A stretch of DNA of 64,000 bases, from contig NC_077227.1 in assembly GCF_027887165.1 (NCBI RefSeq), forward strand, positions 85,933,735-85,997,734. Reading direction: 5' to 3'. Positions 34,930 through 47,889 of the stretch are shown one piece after another. Below the pieces are notes generated by a model, which ran no database searches, had not been told where the DNA came from, and saw nothing but the letters and a program-made list of their open reading frames with translations. Each line of letters opens with the position of its first letter. Position 1 is the stretch's first letter. The stretch is from Monodelphis domestica (taxonomy: Eukaryota > Chordata > Mammalia > Didelphimorphia > Didelphidae). Both the position numbers and the translations under genes were made by a program.

Positions 34930-35860
34930 TTTCATATTCATCAATGCATCCACATTGGCATAAAACCTAATAAATGTGATGAATTTGGCAAAAACTTCAT
35001 TTAGGGAGTAGAAGACTCAGTATTCATCAGAAGGACCCACTGGGGAAAAATGTACTTTATAAATGTGAGAGAGAATTAAAAGATCAAGTAAATTTTTATG
35101 GACATCATAGAATTCACATAGATTAGAGACACTATAAATATGATCAGTGTGATAAATGATCTATTCAGAGTGCTGCCCTCAGTTTTAATTAAATAATCTA
35201 CCCAGAAAACCTTTATCAGTCTGATCAATGTGAAACAAGATTCAAAGAGCTCTGATATTTTTATACATTTCAAAGGATCTACTCTGGGGAGAAGCTCTAT
35301 AAATGTGACAAATGTGGTAAAGGCTTTGTTCAAAGGAAAACTTCAGGTGTTCATCAGAGAATCCATAGAAAGAGAAATCTCTATACCTGTAATCATTGTG
35401 GGAGACAATTCAAAAGAGCAAGCAAATTTTTATAGATATTATAGACTCTTCATGGGGAGAAACCACATAAACTCAATCAGTGTAACAAAGGATTCATTCA
35501 AAAAATATTCTCAAGGTTCATCAGAGTACATTCAGTAGAGAAGCCTTTAACTGATCACTGTGGGAGAGACTTCAGGAAGCTCTCATATCTTAATAAACTT
35601 CAGAAAAAAATATATGAGGGAAATTTTAAACATATCTGGGACAGATTTTTTTAATAGCTGTTAGACCACAATGTTCATTTGAAAATTCACACCAGAGAAA
35701 CTCTAGATATGAAAAGCAGGAAAAGGTTCACTCTGAGTCTGGAAATCTGAGATAGCTGATGAACACAGGAGAAACTATTTAAATGCTGCATTTGTGGTAA
35801 GAGTTTTAATCAGTGTCCAAATATTTAAAGCTCATCAAAAAGCACATTCCAGTAACTGAA
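34930..35860 (+). pseudogene. decayed C2H2 zinc-finger gene (finger array)
   Basis: Remnant of a nuclear DNA-binding protein of the Kruppel C2H2 type. The best finger (35304-35366) keeps Cys-X2-Cys-X12-His-X3-His: cysteine codons at 35304 and 35313, histidines at 35352 and 35364, preceded by GEKLYKCDKCGKGF (linker plus finger start). The next cysteine pair starts at 35388, exactly 84 bp (28 residues) later, but that finger has a stop at 35433 and lost histidines. Similar degraded fingers precede and follow, with stops and frameshifts throughout. No KRAB exon was identified, and no poly(A) tail proves retroposition, so it could be a decayed genomic duplicate. Confidence 0.85.
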
Positions 35861-36166
35861 TGCTGTGAGACACAAGTACTGTTAGCCATTTCTACTCAAT
35901 CATAAATTTCCTCTTAATAGCAAATTCTCTTGTTGAATGTTTGTCTGAGCAGGAAGGGCATGTTCTTTTTTTCACTGACCTTTCAGTATTGAATCCTGCA
36001 GATCATATTCTGGATTGGATATCAGCCTCGAGTAAAGTAGATGTTTATTTCCTTTAATATCTCTAATCCCTGAAAATTGTAAATAGTCCAGGTAAATGAT
36101 CAATATCCTTTCCCTATCCTAGAAGCCACCTTATCTTTGCCCCTTGATTCCATTTTGGGACTTATA
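35861..36166. other. unassigned spacer
   Basis: No gene or repeat recognised between the zinc-finger remnant and the MITE. Confidence 0.4.
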
Positions 36167-36247
36167 CGGGATGTCCCCAATTTCTCAGTGCAATCTGAAG
36201 CTATTTCAAACTTAAGACTGAGCTAAGACTTTTGGAACACATTATTG
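36167..36247. mobile_element. palindromic mariner-like MITE (copy 2)
   Basis: CGGGATGTCCCCAATTTCTC at the left and ctaagacttttggaacac at the right, with TA on each side (36165-36166 and 36248-36249). Same structure as 7159-7236; internal sequences diverged. Confidence 0.65.
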
Positions 36248-36249
36248 TA

Positions 36250-36439
36250 ACTGGAGTGCTCCTATGGCACTTTTAGGTTTGCAAAGCAATTTACATATAT
36301 TAACTTATTTGATCCTCTCAGCTACCTTGGAAGTAGGTTCTCTCATTATGCTCATTCACAGATAAGGAAACTTGATTTGAGAGAGGTTCACCAGGGTCAC
36401 ACAAGTAATGACTGAGGCAGGATTCAAAATCAGGTCTTC

Positions 36440-36440
<1 letters not shown>
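36250..36440 (+). mobile_element. MIR-like SINE
   Basis: tggcacttttaggtttgcaa, gatcctctcagctaccttgg, cacagataaggaaacttgat, caccagggtcacacaagtaa. Confidence 0.8.
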
Positions 36441-36441
<1 letters not shown>

Positions 36442-36498
<57 letters not shown>

Positions 36499-36501
36499 AG
36501 A
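36442..36501 (+). repeat. (CA)n microsatellite
   Basis: About 27 perfect CA units ending in a short GA run. Confidence 0.98.
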
Positions 36502-37543
36502 GGTCATCACATTCTGTTGGAGCATTAATTTATCTGGACCCACATTTTCTAGAATTAAACCTTCCTGCCAGTTAGCTACAAATTTCAAAATTGCCCTGAA
36601 TTTAATAAATACATAAGAGATGCCCAATAGATAAATTGTCTGAGTAAGACTTTACCAGCCTGGTCAGTGTGGGAGGAATTTGTGAGATTTTGTCTCTTTC
36701 TGACTCATATTTCTCTTTCAGAGGTAAGAGTCTCTCTATCACAGTCTGAACTTGAAGTGCATCCTAAGAAATCCTTTCTGAATACTTCCTCCCCCCCCCC
36801 AATCATTTAGCCAAAAAAATTGTTTTCCTGGTACCTTATTTTTATAAACCCAGGCATTTTATAAACCCAGGTTACAGGGAGAGAATAACCATATCCTTTT
36901 CTGCTCCATGGATACAAAGAAAATGCATTAATTATATGAACCTTATTGTTCATAATCGCTAAAAAAATAATGGCTTTGCTTCTTCCCAGGTTATGCCTGT
37001 ACTTTTCTTTATTGCTTATGTATTTCTTATATTCAAGCAGTCTGGCTGAATATCATATGAGTGTTATTGGGCTTTGGAACAAGACTTTTAAGGGAAGGTT
37101 CTTTGTGCAGTCAAGGTGATGAGGTATGTTATGAGAGGGCAGAAAGTAGACAGGAGGTACAGACATAGGAATACCCAATCTCTTACCAAGCTTCTTTTTT
37201 GCTACTACCATCAATCAAATCTCTTTGCTATTTCTGCTTCCTGTTGTCTGGTAAGACTAAGGGGAAAAAAGGATTGGGGAAATCCCAGTCTAAGTATGCA
37301 GCATAACTAGGTAAGTTATTAATGTGACTGTGTTAGCATGATGGATGAGCCAAAAAGGAGGGAAAAAAAGAGGGAAGAGGACCATATCTACCCTCTGATT
37401 AATACAAAAGTAGGAGTTGAAAGAAACTCATTCTAAGGAAATAGAGCCTTAATTAAGCAGAAATGCAAAACTCAAGGCATAAATATAAGACATTATTTAG
37501 GGAGTTGAAGTTAGCATAAATATTGTTAAGATAATTTTAGGGT
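36502..37543. other. unassigned interval
   Basis: No recognised gene. 36840-36880 holds a short duplication (tttataaacccagg twice). Confidence 0.4.
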
Positions 37544-38300
37544 TGTGACTTAAAATCTAAATTAATTGATTGCCAGGGAAAAATCCCAAATAAAATACCC
37601 GTCAGTCTGGAAATTTATGGTAATTTTAATTAATATAGAGGGAAGGATTTTAAGGAGAAAGAGGGAAGAGGGTATAGGATTTCTCCCACCTGGCCTGTGC
37701 CAGGGGGAGTTCAAGATATCCATCACTAGGTCTCTGAAGAAGATTAGAGGTTTCTAAGAGGATAAAATGGAAAGTAAAGAAGAAAAACAACCAGAAACTC
37801 ACCACCAAACCGGACAATAGCTATATCCACACTAAGATACCCAAAGGCCCAGCACTCTGCCACCAGTCACCTCTCTGCCACCAAAAGGAACTGGAGAGAG
37901 GAAGTGACGTGAAATATATAGACCTTTTACTCTTGTGTTCCCTCCTCTAAATTTTCACATCTACTAATCACATCAGAAGCTTTTCTCCAAGACTGCCCAT
38001 TCTTTAGTTCTCATCTTCTTTGATTAGATTATATCTTTTGAGTTACTTAACACTTCTTTGTTAAGTTCACCTTTTGTTAGTTACTTGTCCTTTTTGTGAT
38101 TAATTTACCCTTTACAGTTACTTAACAACTTTTTGTAGTAAGATCTAAAAATAGACAGCTTAAAGTTCTAGCTTCACTATAAAGTAAGAGTACCTTCATT
38201 GTTCAATCAGGAGATTACAATTTCATCTTCATCATAAAGTAAGATCTAAGTAGGATGCAGTAATTTAAAGTTCACAATATGAAGTTTCTCTATTTGATTC
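37544..38300 (-). mobile_element. ERV LTR, antisense, LTR-C (right end uncertain)
   Basis: On minus: a CTATATATTT box (near 37914-37922), pyrimidine-rich tract, TATTAATTAAAATTACCATA as the polyadenylation region, then TTTTTCCCTGGCAATCAATT and a terminus GTCACA at 37544. The organisation matches the 3' parts of LTR-A and LTR-B (same TTAATTAAAA, CCTGGC motif and ACA end). The U3 side is unlike theirs and its border is not resolved. Confidence 0.6.
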
Positions 38301-39079
38301 ATAGAGCAATAATCTAAATTATGTATATTGTTAATCTATGCCTTATTAGTAGGCACCCTTACCTTGGAAATCTAATAGCTATTGAGAAAAGCATAGGTAG
38401 GCTAAGGTAAGTCTTCTTGCTATTGGTGGAACTATGGCTGCCAATGTCTTTAAAAAATAAATATAGATAGAAATACATGGATATCTAGAGATAGAGATAA
38501 AGATAATGGAACAGTGGATAGAGTCAGCAACTTTCATCAAGAGCCTTTAATGGACTATGATAATGAATACACAACTCTAGTATTGGTGGTCAATATTTGA
38601 CCACTATTTGTCTATGTCTGTCACCATGATTATACATTTAGAAAATAATCCTCACAGTGTTAATAATGACTGTATGGGTCCAAGGGGAATGTGTGTAAAC
38701 GTTCTCTCCATCAATTGGGGGTCTTCTTCAGTATATACAATAGTATAAAAAATGTTTTAGTCTTAAAAATCCAGATTATGCTGATAGAACCCGCAGGAGA
38801 AAAGTTACTACCCAATAGGTTAGAAAAAATATTTTTGGTGTTGTAAGGGAAGACATGGAAGTATAAGGGGAAAAAAACTGCAGGAATTAGAATGTGAGAT
38901 TTTGGAGCTACTGTGAGGGCTAAAATCCTCCGGTCCTATGCTCCTTTTGTTTCTGCCTCTGTACATTCCCATGACAAGGATGTTTTTACACTCTTTTTTT
39001 TCTTCAATGTCTCTTTATATTTCCCTTTTGAACTTAAAGATATTTAGGGTCTCCTAAGCCAATATAAGGTGGTATGATT
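38301..39079. other. unassigned interval
   Basis: AT-rich, no recognised gene; may include the rest of LTR-C U3. Confidence 0.35.
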
Positions 39080-39250
39080 TATTGATTGTCCTTGAGTGTC
39101 CTTGAGGTTAAGGACTTGGGTTCAAATCTTGGGTTGCTTCTAACACAAACTAGGTCAAAGATGGTAGACAAGTCACCCAACCTTTCAGTGCCCCAGGGAA
39201 TTCTCCAAACCATACTACAGAGAAATTGACAGTCTATGTCAGTTCAGGTA
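39080..39250 (+). mobile_element. MIR/MON1-like SINE fragment
   Basis: gacttgggttcaaatcttgg, gacaagtcacccaacctttc, gtgccccagggaattctcc. Confidence 0.55.
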
Positions 39251-39507
39251 GTTTACACATTTATGGCTCTCTTCGTCAATGAAATGAGAAATTTTAGAAA
39301 GAGTGGATAGATACAGACAGACAGTTGAATGAACAAATTCTAAACAGGTTAGTTATTCCAAACATCAATTAGATGTTTTATTTTTCATATGCCATAAGAA
39401 CTTCATGAGGAAGTTGAAAAGGAGTTCACTCATGACCTAGTAGATTGTGTTTTGCTAAATATCAGTATAGGAATTACAAATTTGCTGTATAGGTTTGCTG
39501 ATCCTAT

Positions 39508-39740
39508 TTTGTTCAGTCATTTTCAGTCATGTCCCATTCTTCATGACCCCATTTGGGATTTTCTCATCTAAGATGCTGGAGTGATTTGCCATTTCTTTCT
39601 CCAACTCATTTTACAGATGAGGAAATTGAGGCATGAGACTTGCCCAGGATTACATAGTTAATAATTAATTTTATGAAGCCAGATTCAAACTCAGGATAAT
39701 AAGTCTTCCTGACTCTGGGTCTGTGCCACCTAGCTTTCCT
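39508..39740 (+). mobile_element. MAR1-like SINE
   Basis: gtcatgtcccattcttcatg, accccatttgggattttctc, ggagtgatttgccatttctt, acagatgaggaaattgaggc, ctgtgccacctagctttc. Confidence 0.85.
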
Positions 39741-40849
39741 TTGTGGAACTGAGCTTATTTTGCTCCTATTGTGATTCCAGAAAAGAGTTGATTCTCAAAT
39801 TGTCAATGCAATATCTTATCACATTGTTTGAGGATTTAGGAGACACACCTGTAGATAATAAGTTAAGGACTAATACTTTCAAAGGAAATAAATAGGAACA
39901 GTCATTAAAATAATCTTTCTACCACTTTTTTATGCCATTGCTTCTATGTTTACCTGGGACATATTCAATAATAAGATTTCCTACTCAGCATCATTATTGT
40001 GCCTTCAGTATGCCTTTTATGAGTACTTTAGTAAGCAGTTAGTTGACAATCTACCCTTGTTGGTGGGATGCTGATTCAGAAGCATTCCCATCATATCAAT
40101 AATCATTTCTAACACCAAAAGATACCAAATAACACAAAAGAAATTATTCTAATGAGTAGGAAAGAAGTTGTATAAAGGGAAATATGCTGACGCACAAACA
40201 ACTCACAAATGTTTCAAAAGACACACAAAAGATTTGCAAGAGCGAGTAATGGGAGATAAACATAAAAGCATGGTGAAATAGACAAGAAAAACTGAAGATA
40301 AAAAATGCAGATCATTTAGATTTTGGGTTTTTTTTGTTTTTGTTCTATGGAAAAAATAAGTAGTAAAATCAAAGAATAAATAAGACTTCCACTTAGAATG
40401 GGTCTGAAAATTATTACTGATACCAGAGAAAAGGCAAAGTTTCTAAACTCATTTTCCTTCCATTTTCTTTGTCAAGGAAAATTATCTTTGGTTAAAAAAG
40501 TACAGGAAAGAAATGGCTATCGAGGAGTTCATATCCCAAAGGAGATAATAAGATGAACTACATCCAAAGATACTGAAATGGTTCATAGACTTTATTACTG
40601 AGACATTTTCATTATCTTTGAAAGCCTGTGTACTCAAAAAGGGCAAACAAACTAATTTTTTTAAAAGGGAAAAGATTGGAGCTTGCAAAGAACAAGCCTA
40701 TAATCTTAACTTTGATTCCTGGCAAAATTCTACAACAGATTATCAAAGTAATGGTTAGTAACAATCAAGAAAGGAAAGTAATGATCCCACAATCCCAAAG
40801 AGCCAATTTTCCCTTTCTACATTTTATCACCTCCTATTTAATTCCCTTT
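39741..40849. other. unassigned interval, possibly old LINE sequence
   Basis: 40690-40770 (gattcctggcaaaattctac) has the feel of CR1/L3-type ORF sequence but is too decayed to assign. The 131-codon frame at 40628-41023 spans this and L2 sequence and is not a gene. Confidence 0.35.
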
Positions 40850-41320
40850 GTAATCTGGTTTATCCTCCTCACACACACAACTGAAATTGCTCTCTCCAAG
40901 GTCACAAATGGTGTCTTTGTTATTACTAAAACTAATGGCTTTTTCTTGTTAATCATTCTTCATTCTCTTCATCATAGGACTTTGCTGATCATTCCCTCCT
41001 TCCACTCTTTTGTCTTTGCATGATCATGGCAGGGTTCTCTCTTGGTTCTCTTCCTATTTGTCTGACTAATCTATCTCAATTTCCTCTAGAGGATCTTAAT
41101 CCTTGCTTGCCTCTCTGTGTGAGCTTTTTCCCAGGTTCTCTCCTGATACTTTCTCTCTGGGTGCAAGCTTATCAGCTTTCATGAGCTCAACTACCCCTAT
41201 GCAGATGTCTCTGAACTCTATATAGCCAGTCCTCATTTGAACTTCAGTTTTGAATTTCTGTCTACTAGCCATTTCCACTAGGATTTCTTATAGACATCTT
41301 GGATTTAACATGTCTAAAAC

Positions 41321-41428
<108 letters not shown>

Positions 41429-41740
41429 TTAAACTTACTCCTTAGAGCTTCTGTATATCTGCATCATTCTTCTAGGCACCCACATTCCATCCCCATGTCA
41501 AGTCAATTGCCAAGTTTTGCGAATGCAGTGTCTGTCATTTTCTTTTTATTCACACAGCCTCCACTATCATCATCTTTCACCTTGATTATTGAAATATTTC
41601 TAAACTGGTATCCAGCCTGCATCTGGCTTCTCCTCTCTCCAATGCATCCCTCAACATATCCCAAATTCATAATTCCAAAATACATGTCTGGCTCTGCCCC
41701 TATTCTGGCCACAAAGCTTCAATGACTCCTCTGTTCCTAG

Positions 41741-41763
41741 AATAAGAATAAGAATAAGAATAG
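41741..41763 (+). repeat. (AATAAG)n short tandem repeat
   Basis: Nearly four hexamer units. Confidence 0.9.
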
Positions 41764-42032
41764 TTGGCACTTACACAGGAGTTAAAAATTGCACATACTT
41801 TCTACATGCCATCTTACTTGTCCATTTGATGACTTCTGTTTAGCCCTTTAAATTCTTTGTAATATGATCTTCTGGGTCACTCTCACATCTACCTTGTTCT
41901 AGTCAAATGTCCCTATTTATTCCCCATACCTGCATATTCCTTATTGCATGCTTCTCTGCCTTGGCATAGGTCATCCCCCATGGCTGAAATGTTCTCCTTC
42001 CTTACTTCTATCACTTGCAATCCTTAGTTAGC

Positions 42033-42150
42033 TTCACGTATGCAATGTTCCAAGTGCTTGGGATACAAAGAAAAAGTAAACAAAATCTCTGCTTTCAAGG
42101 ACTTCACAATCTAAGAAGGGATATAACACACACAAGAGGACATGTAGAAG
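42033..42150 (+). mobile_element. ancient CORE/L2-related repeat
   Basis: ttccaagtgcttgggataca, aatctctgctttcaaggact, tcacaatctaagaagggata: same order as at 19.1 and 24.6 kb. Confidence 0.6.
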
Positions 42151-42332
42151 AATTATTCAGATCAGATACAAGGTAACCTTAAAGGGCAAGGAAGTAACAA
42201 GACTAATAAATGCCACATGAGAAAATCGTGAAAGTTAGAAGGAAAATAAATAATTGGGAAACAATTGGGGGGGGGGATTGTTTCAAATTTAATATTTTAT
42301 TAACGTGCTACTTATCTTTGTAATATGTATAC

Positions 42333-42760
42333 TGTTAGAGCCTAAAGAAGGGAGAAGAGCCCCAAAGGCTCAGACCAGGGGCCAAGGGTCCCTCAGGTAG
42401 GAGCAAGAAATAAAAGACTAGACAGATAAAAATCTTTTGGGGTCAGAGCTGGTAGCTACTGCCAGCAGCATTTATTGAATAGGGGAAGGGTTTGTAAAGG
42501 AAAAAAACCACAGGAATGAAGGAGCGAGGGGAGCGTGAGAATATGTGGGGTTCAGCAAGTTCATGGTTAAATGGGTACAAAAACATATGCTTTCTCAAGA
42601 TAGTTTTTCCGGCCATCTGTGCCACTTCCTAAGATAGTTAGTCTACTGGGATAGGGGAGATAGTCACATTCCAATCTTTGTCCATAGACCTAGAACATTA
42701 TTTCCAAAGTTTGGACCTTTGCCTACTTTCTTAGGCCCCAAACTTGGTTTGTCTCTGTCA
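42333..42760 (-). mobile_element. solo LTR with 6-bp target duplication
   Basis: 428 bp, starting TGTTAGAG and ending TCTGTCA on plus, so TG...CA ends. Flanked by perfect GTATAC at 42327-42332 and 42761-42766. On minus, an AATAAA (complement of tttatt near 42470) sits in the 3' half, giving the orientation. A 6-bp duplication is typical of class II (betaretrovirus-like) integrases; the class call is inference. Confidence 0.85.
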
Positions 42761-42766
42761 GTATAC

Positions 42767-43289
42767 ACATACTCACACATTCTGAATGATCTACCAGGAA
42801 AAAAAAAAGATGTCTAAAAATGCCTAAGGGGAAACTTTAAAAATTCCTTTCGGTTCTCATTATTGTACGTGGTTATGTCCACTTACAAAGCTACTGCTGG
42901 ATTTTTCCAAGAAAACAGAATTTTGAAGAAAGAAAAATCTTTAGGGGAAATTCAACAGTGGCATAGCAGGAGTTCTCAATATAAGGAAGCTGATATAATG
43001 CGGACTTATGCTGTGAAATTTGTCTTTGTGAATTATGGAGAGAGGCTTATCAATGAGCGAAAAATAAGGGAAGGCAGTGTGAAGTGGTCTGCAGTGAAAT
43101 TTCCTTGCAGTATTGTGCAGGGTTCTCAAGAAAAATGCTTAGTTCTCTTAGTCCTACTAAATTAATCAGACTAAAAAATATTTCTTAAAGACTAACAATT
43201 GATTCTTTTTAATGCTAACTAACTTGCTCAAAAAGAGGAGAGAGGAAGTAACCAAATGAACAAGGTAATTTTTTCAAAGGAAAATTATT
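42767..43289. other. unassigned interval
   Basis: The 100-codon frame at 42863-43165 has no recognisable domain and overlaps an antisense frame. Confidence 0.4.
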
Positions 43290-43305
43290 AGAATATATAG
43301 GACAG

Positions 43306-43507
43306 GGGCAGCTGGGTAGCTCAGTGGATTGAGAGCCAGTCCTAGAGATGGGAGGTCCTAGGTTCAAATCTGGCCTCAGACACTTCCCAGCTGTGTGACC
43401 CTGGGCAAGTCACTTGACCCCCATTGCCTAGCCCTTACCATTCTTCTGCCTTGGAGCCAATACACAGTATTGACTCCAAGATGGAAGGTAAGGGTTTAAA
43501 AAAAAAA
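43306..43507 (+). mobile_element. tRNA-derived marsupial SINE, intact, 16-bp duplication
   Basis: Best copy in the window: GGGGCAGCTGGGTAGCTCAG head, B-box-like ggttcaaatct, conserved body and the ggaaggtaagggttt-poly(A) end. Perfect 16-bp duplications AGAATATATAGGACAG at 43290-43305 and 43508-43523. Inserted just before or within L1 remains. Confidence 0.97.
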
Positions 43508-44230
43508 AGAATATATAGGACAGCAAAACCAAGAACTTAAAAGGAATGGAGGATTATCCTGTCTGTATGTATTGACATAGAGAAAATATAGAGAAATAGA
43601 TATGCATACATATATAATATTCAAACTTATAGAACATGAATCTTAATAGAGTTACAGATAAAGAAATTAACTGTTATGGAAATATTTTAAAAGAAATAAC
43701 TAACTACTAAAGAAAATCTGATTCTGATTTATGAGTGAATTATATCAAGCATTTTTAAATTTTAAAAAAATATATAAGAAATAATGAATAGCTATACTAG
43801 CTAAATTATTCTTCAAAATTAAAAAAGAAACCATTTTGCTAAACTCCTTTTGTGACACAAATATAATCTTAATACCTAAACCAGAAATGGATAGAGTAAA
43901 GGGAATAATAGACAAATATCATTAATGTATATTAATTCAAAATATAGAATAAGATCCTAGCAGAAAGATCACAGAAATCCAAATATCAAAAAAAAAATCA
44001 CTGTGGCCAAAGCAGATTCATACTAGAGATATAAAGAGTTCAACATTAAGAAAACTATATAATTAATCATATTAAAACCTCAGATGCTAAAAAATACATG
44101 AATTGATACAGAAAAGGTCCCTGGCAAAGTACAAGTTCATTTATGCTAAAAAAAATCCCTACAGAATATAATTAAAGACCATTTTAATATAATTAAAAAA
44201 TTTAGCTAAAATTAAAGACTAACTTCCTAA

Positions 44231-44290
44231 CAATGTCACCCTGAGCAAGTCACTTACCCCTTACCATACTGCCTAGCCCTTGCTGCTCTT
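44231..44290 (+). mobile_element. tRNA-SINE fragment
   Basis: gtcaccctgagcaagtcact, actgcctagcccttgctgct: body of the marsupial SINE, ends missing. Confidence 0.65.
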
Positions 44291-44513
44291 GATGAAGTTC
44301 TAACAACTAGCCATAGTACAATGACAGGAAAAATAAATTAAAGGCTTACTCGTGAGCAAAGAAAATAATACTATCACTATTTTCTGATGATGTAATGGCT
44401 TACTCAGAATATCCTAGAGAACAGGAAAAAAAACTAATTGAAATAATTAACAGCTTCATCAAAATAACAAGATTTGCTTTTAAATCCACACAGAAATAAA
44501 TAAGGATGGGCAG

Positions 44514-44686
44514 CAACGTAGCACAGTGGATAAAAGGAACATCAGGCCTAGAGTCAGGAGGACCCAGGTTCAACCTGGCCCCAGACAGTTCCTAGCTCTG
44601 TGATCCTAGACAAATCACTTAATCGAAGTTTCCTAGCCCTTGCCACTCTTCTATCTTAGAACTGATATTAAGATCAAAGGTAAAGG
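44514..44686 (+). mobile_element. tRNA-derived marsupial SINE
   Basis: ggcagcaacgtagcacagtg, ggcctagagtcaggaggacc, ttcctagcccttgccactct. The expected poly(A) tail is replaced by the GGAA/GAAA/GA microsatellite. Confidence 0.85.
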
Positions 44687-44697
44687 AAGGAAGGAAG

Positions 44698-44769
<72 letters not shown>
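44685..44769 (+). repeat. (GGAA)n-(GAAA)n-(GA)n microsatellite
   Basis: Grown from the SINE 3' end; mainly about 30 GA units. Confidence 0.97.
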
Positions 44770-44772
<3 letters not shown>

Positions 44773-45459
44773 TCTATATAGAAATAGTAAAATCCAAATA
44801 GCAATAATGGAAAGTCAGCAATTCAAAATAACTACAGAATGCATAAGATATCTCTAAGTCGATCTATAAAGATTCATTCAATACTCATTTGGAAAAATTT
44901 TAAATGCATACACTTAGAAAAAACTTTTCAATAATTGGAGGGATATTTAATGCTCATGGATGGAAAACACTAAAAAAAACAGTACATAAGTTAATTTGCA
45001 ATTTGTTACTATACTAATCAAACTATCAAGTGGAAATGTTACAGCACTAGACAAAATAATATCAAAGTTCATTTGAAGGAACAAAAAATCTATAGTCTCA
45101 AGGAAAATCATAAAAAAGTAGAAATTAAGGGAAAATCCACTTCTAGACATTAAATTAAACTATAAATTGCTAGTTATCAAAACTAATTGTTACCAGTTTT
45201 AGAACAGAAAGTGAATCAATGGACAAGACTAGATAAAGAATCAAAATAGTTAAATCCAATAACTCAATATTCAGTAAATCTAAGAAGATTGATTACTTAA
45301 GGAAAAGCTCTGTTTGAAAAGAACTGCTATAAAAACTGACAAGTAAGCAGGCATAAATTAAGTTTAAATTAAATAATTAATAAAATATCAAAATAGATAT
45401 GCTACCAGAGGGGGGAAGAGAGAGAGGGGGGTACCATTATTAGGTATTATTCATAGCTA

Positions 45460-45990
45460 TATCTAAGGGAAATCTTCATCAATGTCACTTCATTTTGCAT
45501 CTGCTACTCTGTCAAGTTTCACCTCCAAGGAACAAGTTACTCCTCCTAGGATAAACTTATCACTTCTAATCTCACCACCATGCTTGTTAATGGACACCAC
45601 TTCCCTCACCCTCCTCTTCCCTCTGATGGGACTAGAATGTGGAATATCAAACTCCTCCCTATTCCTTCCTTTTTAGGGGGAACAAACTGGATTCTCAACT
45701 CACTCCACCTTGTACCTGCTGTTCTGTCTAGTTTCACCTCCATGGAACAAAATCCTTCCCCCTCCCCCCATGTGCCAGATTCTCCCTGGTATCCCATTTG
45801 CCCCTTCTCCAATTTCCTATCTCCTTTTGATGGTCTCCCCTTTTAGATTGTAAGCTCTTTGAGAGCACAGACTATCTATCTTTTTATTAATTTTATCCCT
45901 AGAACTTAGCACAATACCTGTCATACAGTGTGTATTTATTAAATGTTTATTGGGCTGGATTGAATATTCGTAATGAAATAAAGTATAGGA
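45460..45990 (+). mobile_element. L2-like insert with tandem duplication
   Basis: Ends in the L2-type tail (attgtaagctctttgagagc, agcacaatacctgtcata, tattaaatgtttattggg). Inside, a segment starting at 45485 (tcaagtttcacctccaagg) recurs about 215 bp later at 45700 (tctagtttcacctccatgg). Proline-rich open frames here are chance. Confidence 0.65.
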
Positions 45991-46614
45991 CAATCACAAA
46001 TGATACACAAAATCATTGCAACTAAGTTAAGAATTATAATTATTAGTTGGGGAGAAAAAAGTGCTAATCAAATATCTCTAATAAGAGTCTGATATCTAAT
46101 ATCTACATATATTTATATTAATAACAAATATATGAAGCTAACCCAAATATGTAAGCCTGTGTTTTTAAAATATGAACAAATAATCATCATAAGAAGAATT
46201 GCAAGCTGATATCCATATGGATGATTGTTCCAGATCACTAATAACAAGAGAAACAAACATCAAAACTCTTCTGAAGTTTCACCTCATACCCAAGATATTG
46301 ACAAAGATAAAAAGGTAAGAATAGTTAAAACTAGAAGGGTTGTTGAAAGAATGCCCTACAAATTCATATTGTGCATAGCAGAACTGTGCACTGGTCCACC
46401 CTTTCCAGAAAGCAATCTGGAATTACACAAATAATACCCCTGGACCTAGAATCTATTGATGTTTCTATATAACTATAGTTTCATGTTTGATCTGTGTTTG
46501 AAATGCATCTTAAAAGGAAAGGAAGGACTCCATGATACAATGGTAAGAAGGAAGACCATGGGAAGTAGCCAGTCCAAAAGCATTAGGAAATAGAGTATCC
46601 TGTAAGAAGAACAA

Positions 46615-47881
<1,267 letters not shown>

Positions 47882-47889
47882 CAAGAACA

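Larger units (their letters stand above)
43524..46465 (+). mobile_element. LINE-1 ORF2, decayed mosaic
   Basis: L1 reverse transcriptase region and beyond in order: taatacctaaaccagaaatg, atagacaaatatcattaatg, then tttctgatgatgtaatggct (reads LFSDDVMAY, a changed FADD catalytic motif) near 44380, the post-RT region 44800-45400, and the tail resuming at 46030-46465 (gttccagatcactaataaca). Full of stops. Interrupted by SINE pieces (44231-44290, 44514-44686), a microsatellite (44685-44769) and an L2-like insert (45460-45990). Confidence 0.85.

Noticed and set aside
35230-35538. 102-codon plus-strand frame
   Set aside because: Out-of-frame reading of the zinc-finger relic; the finger residues are in another frame.
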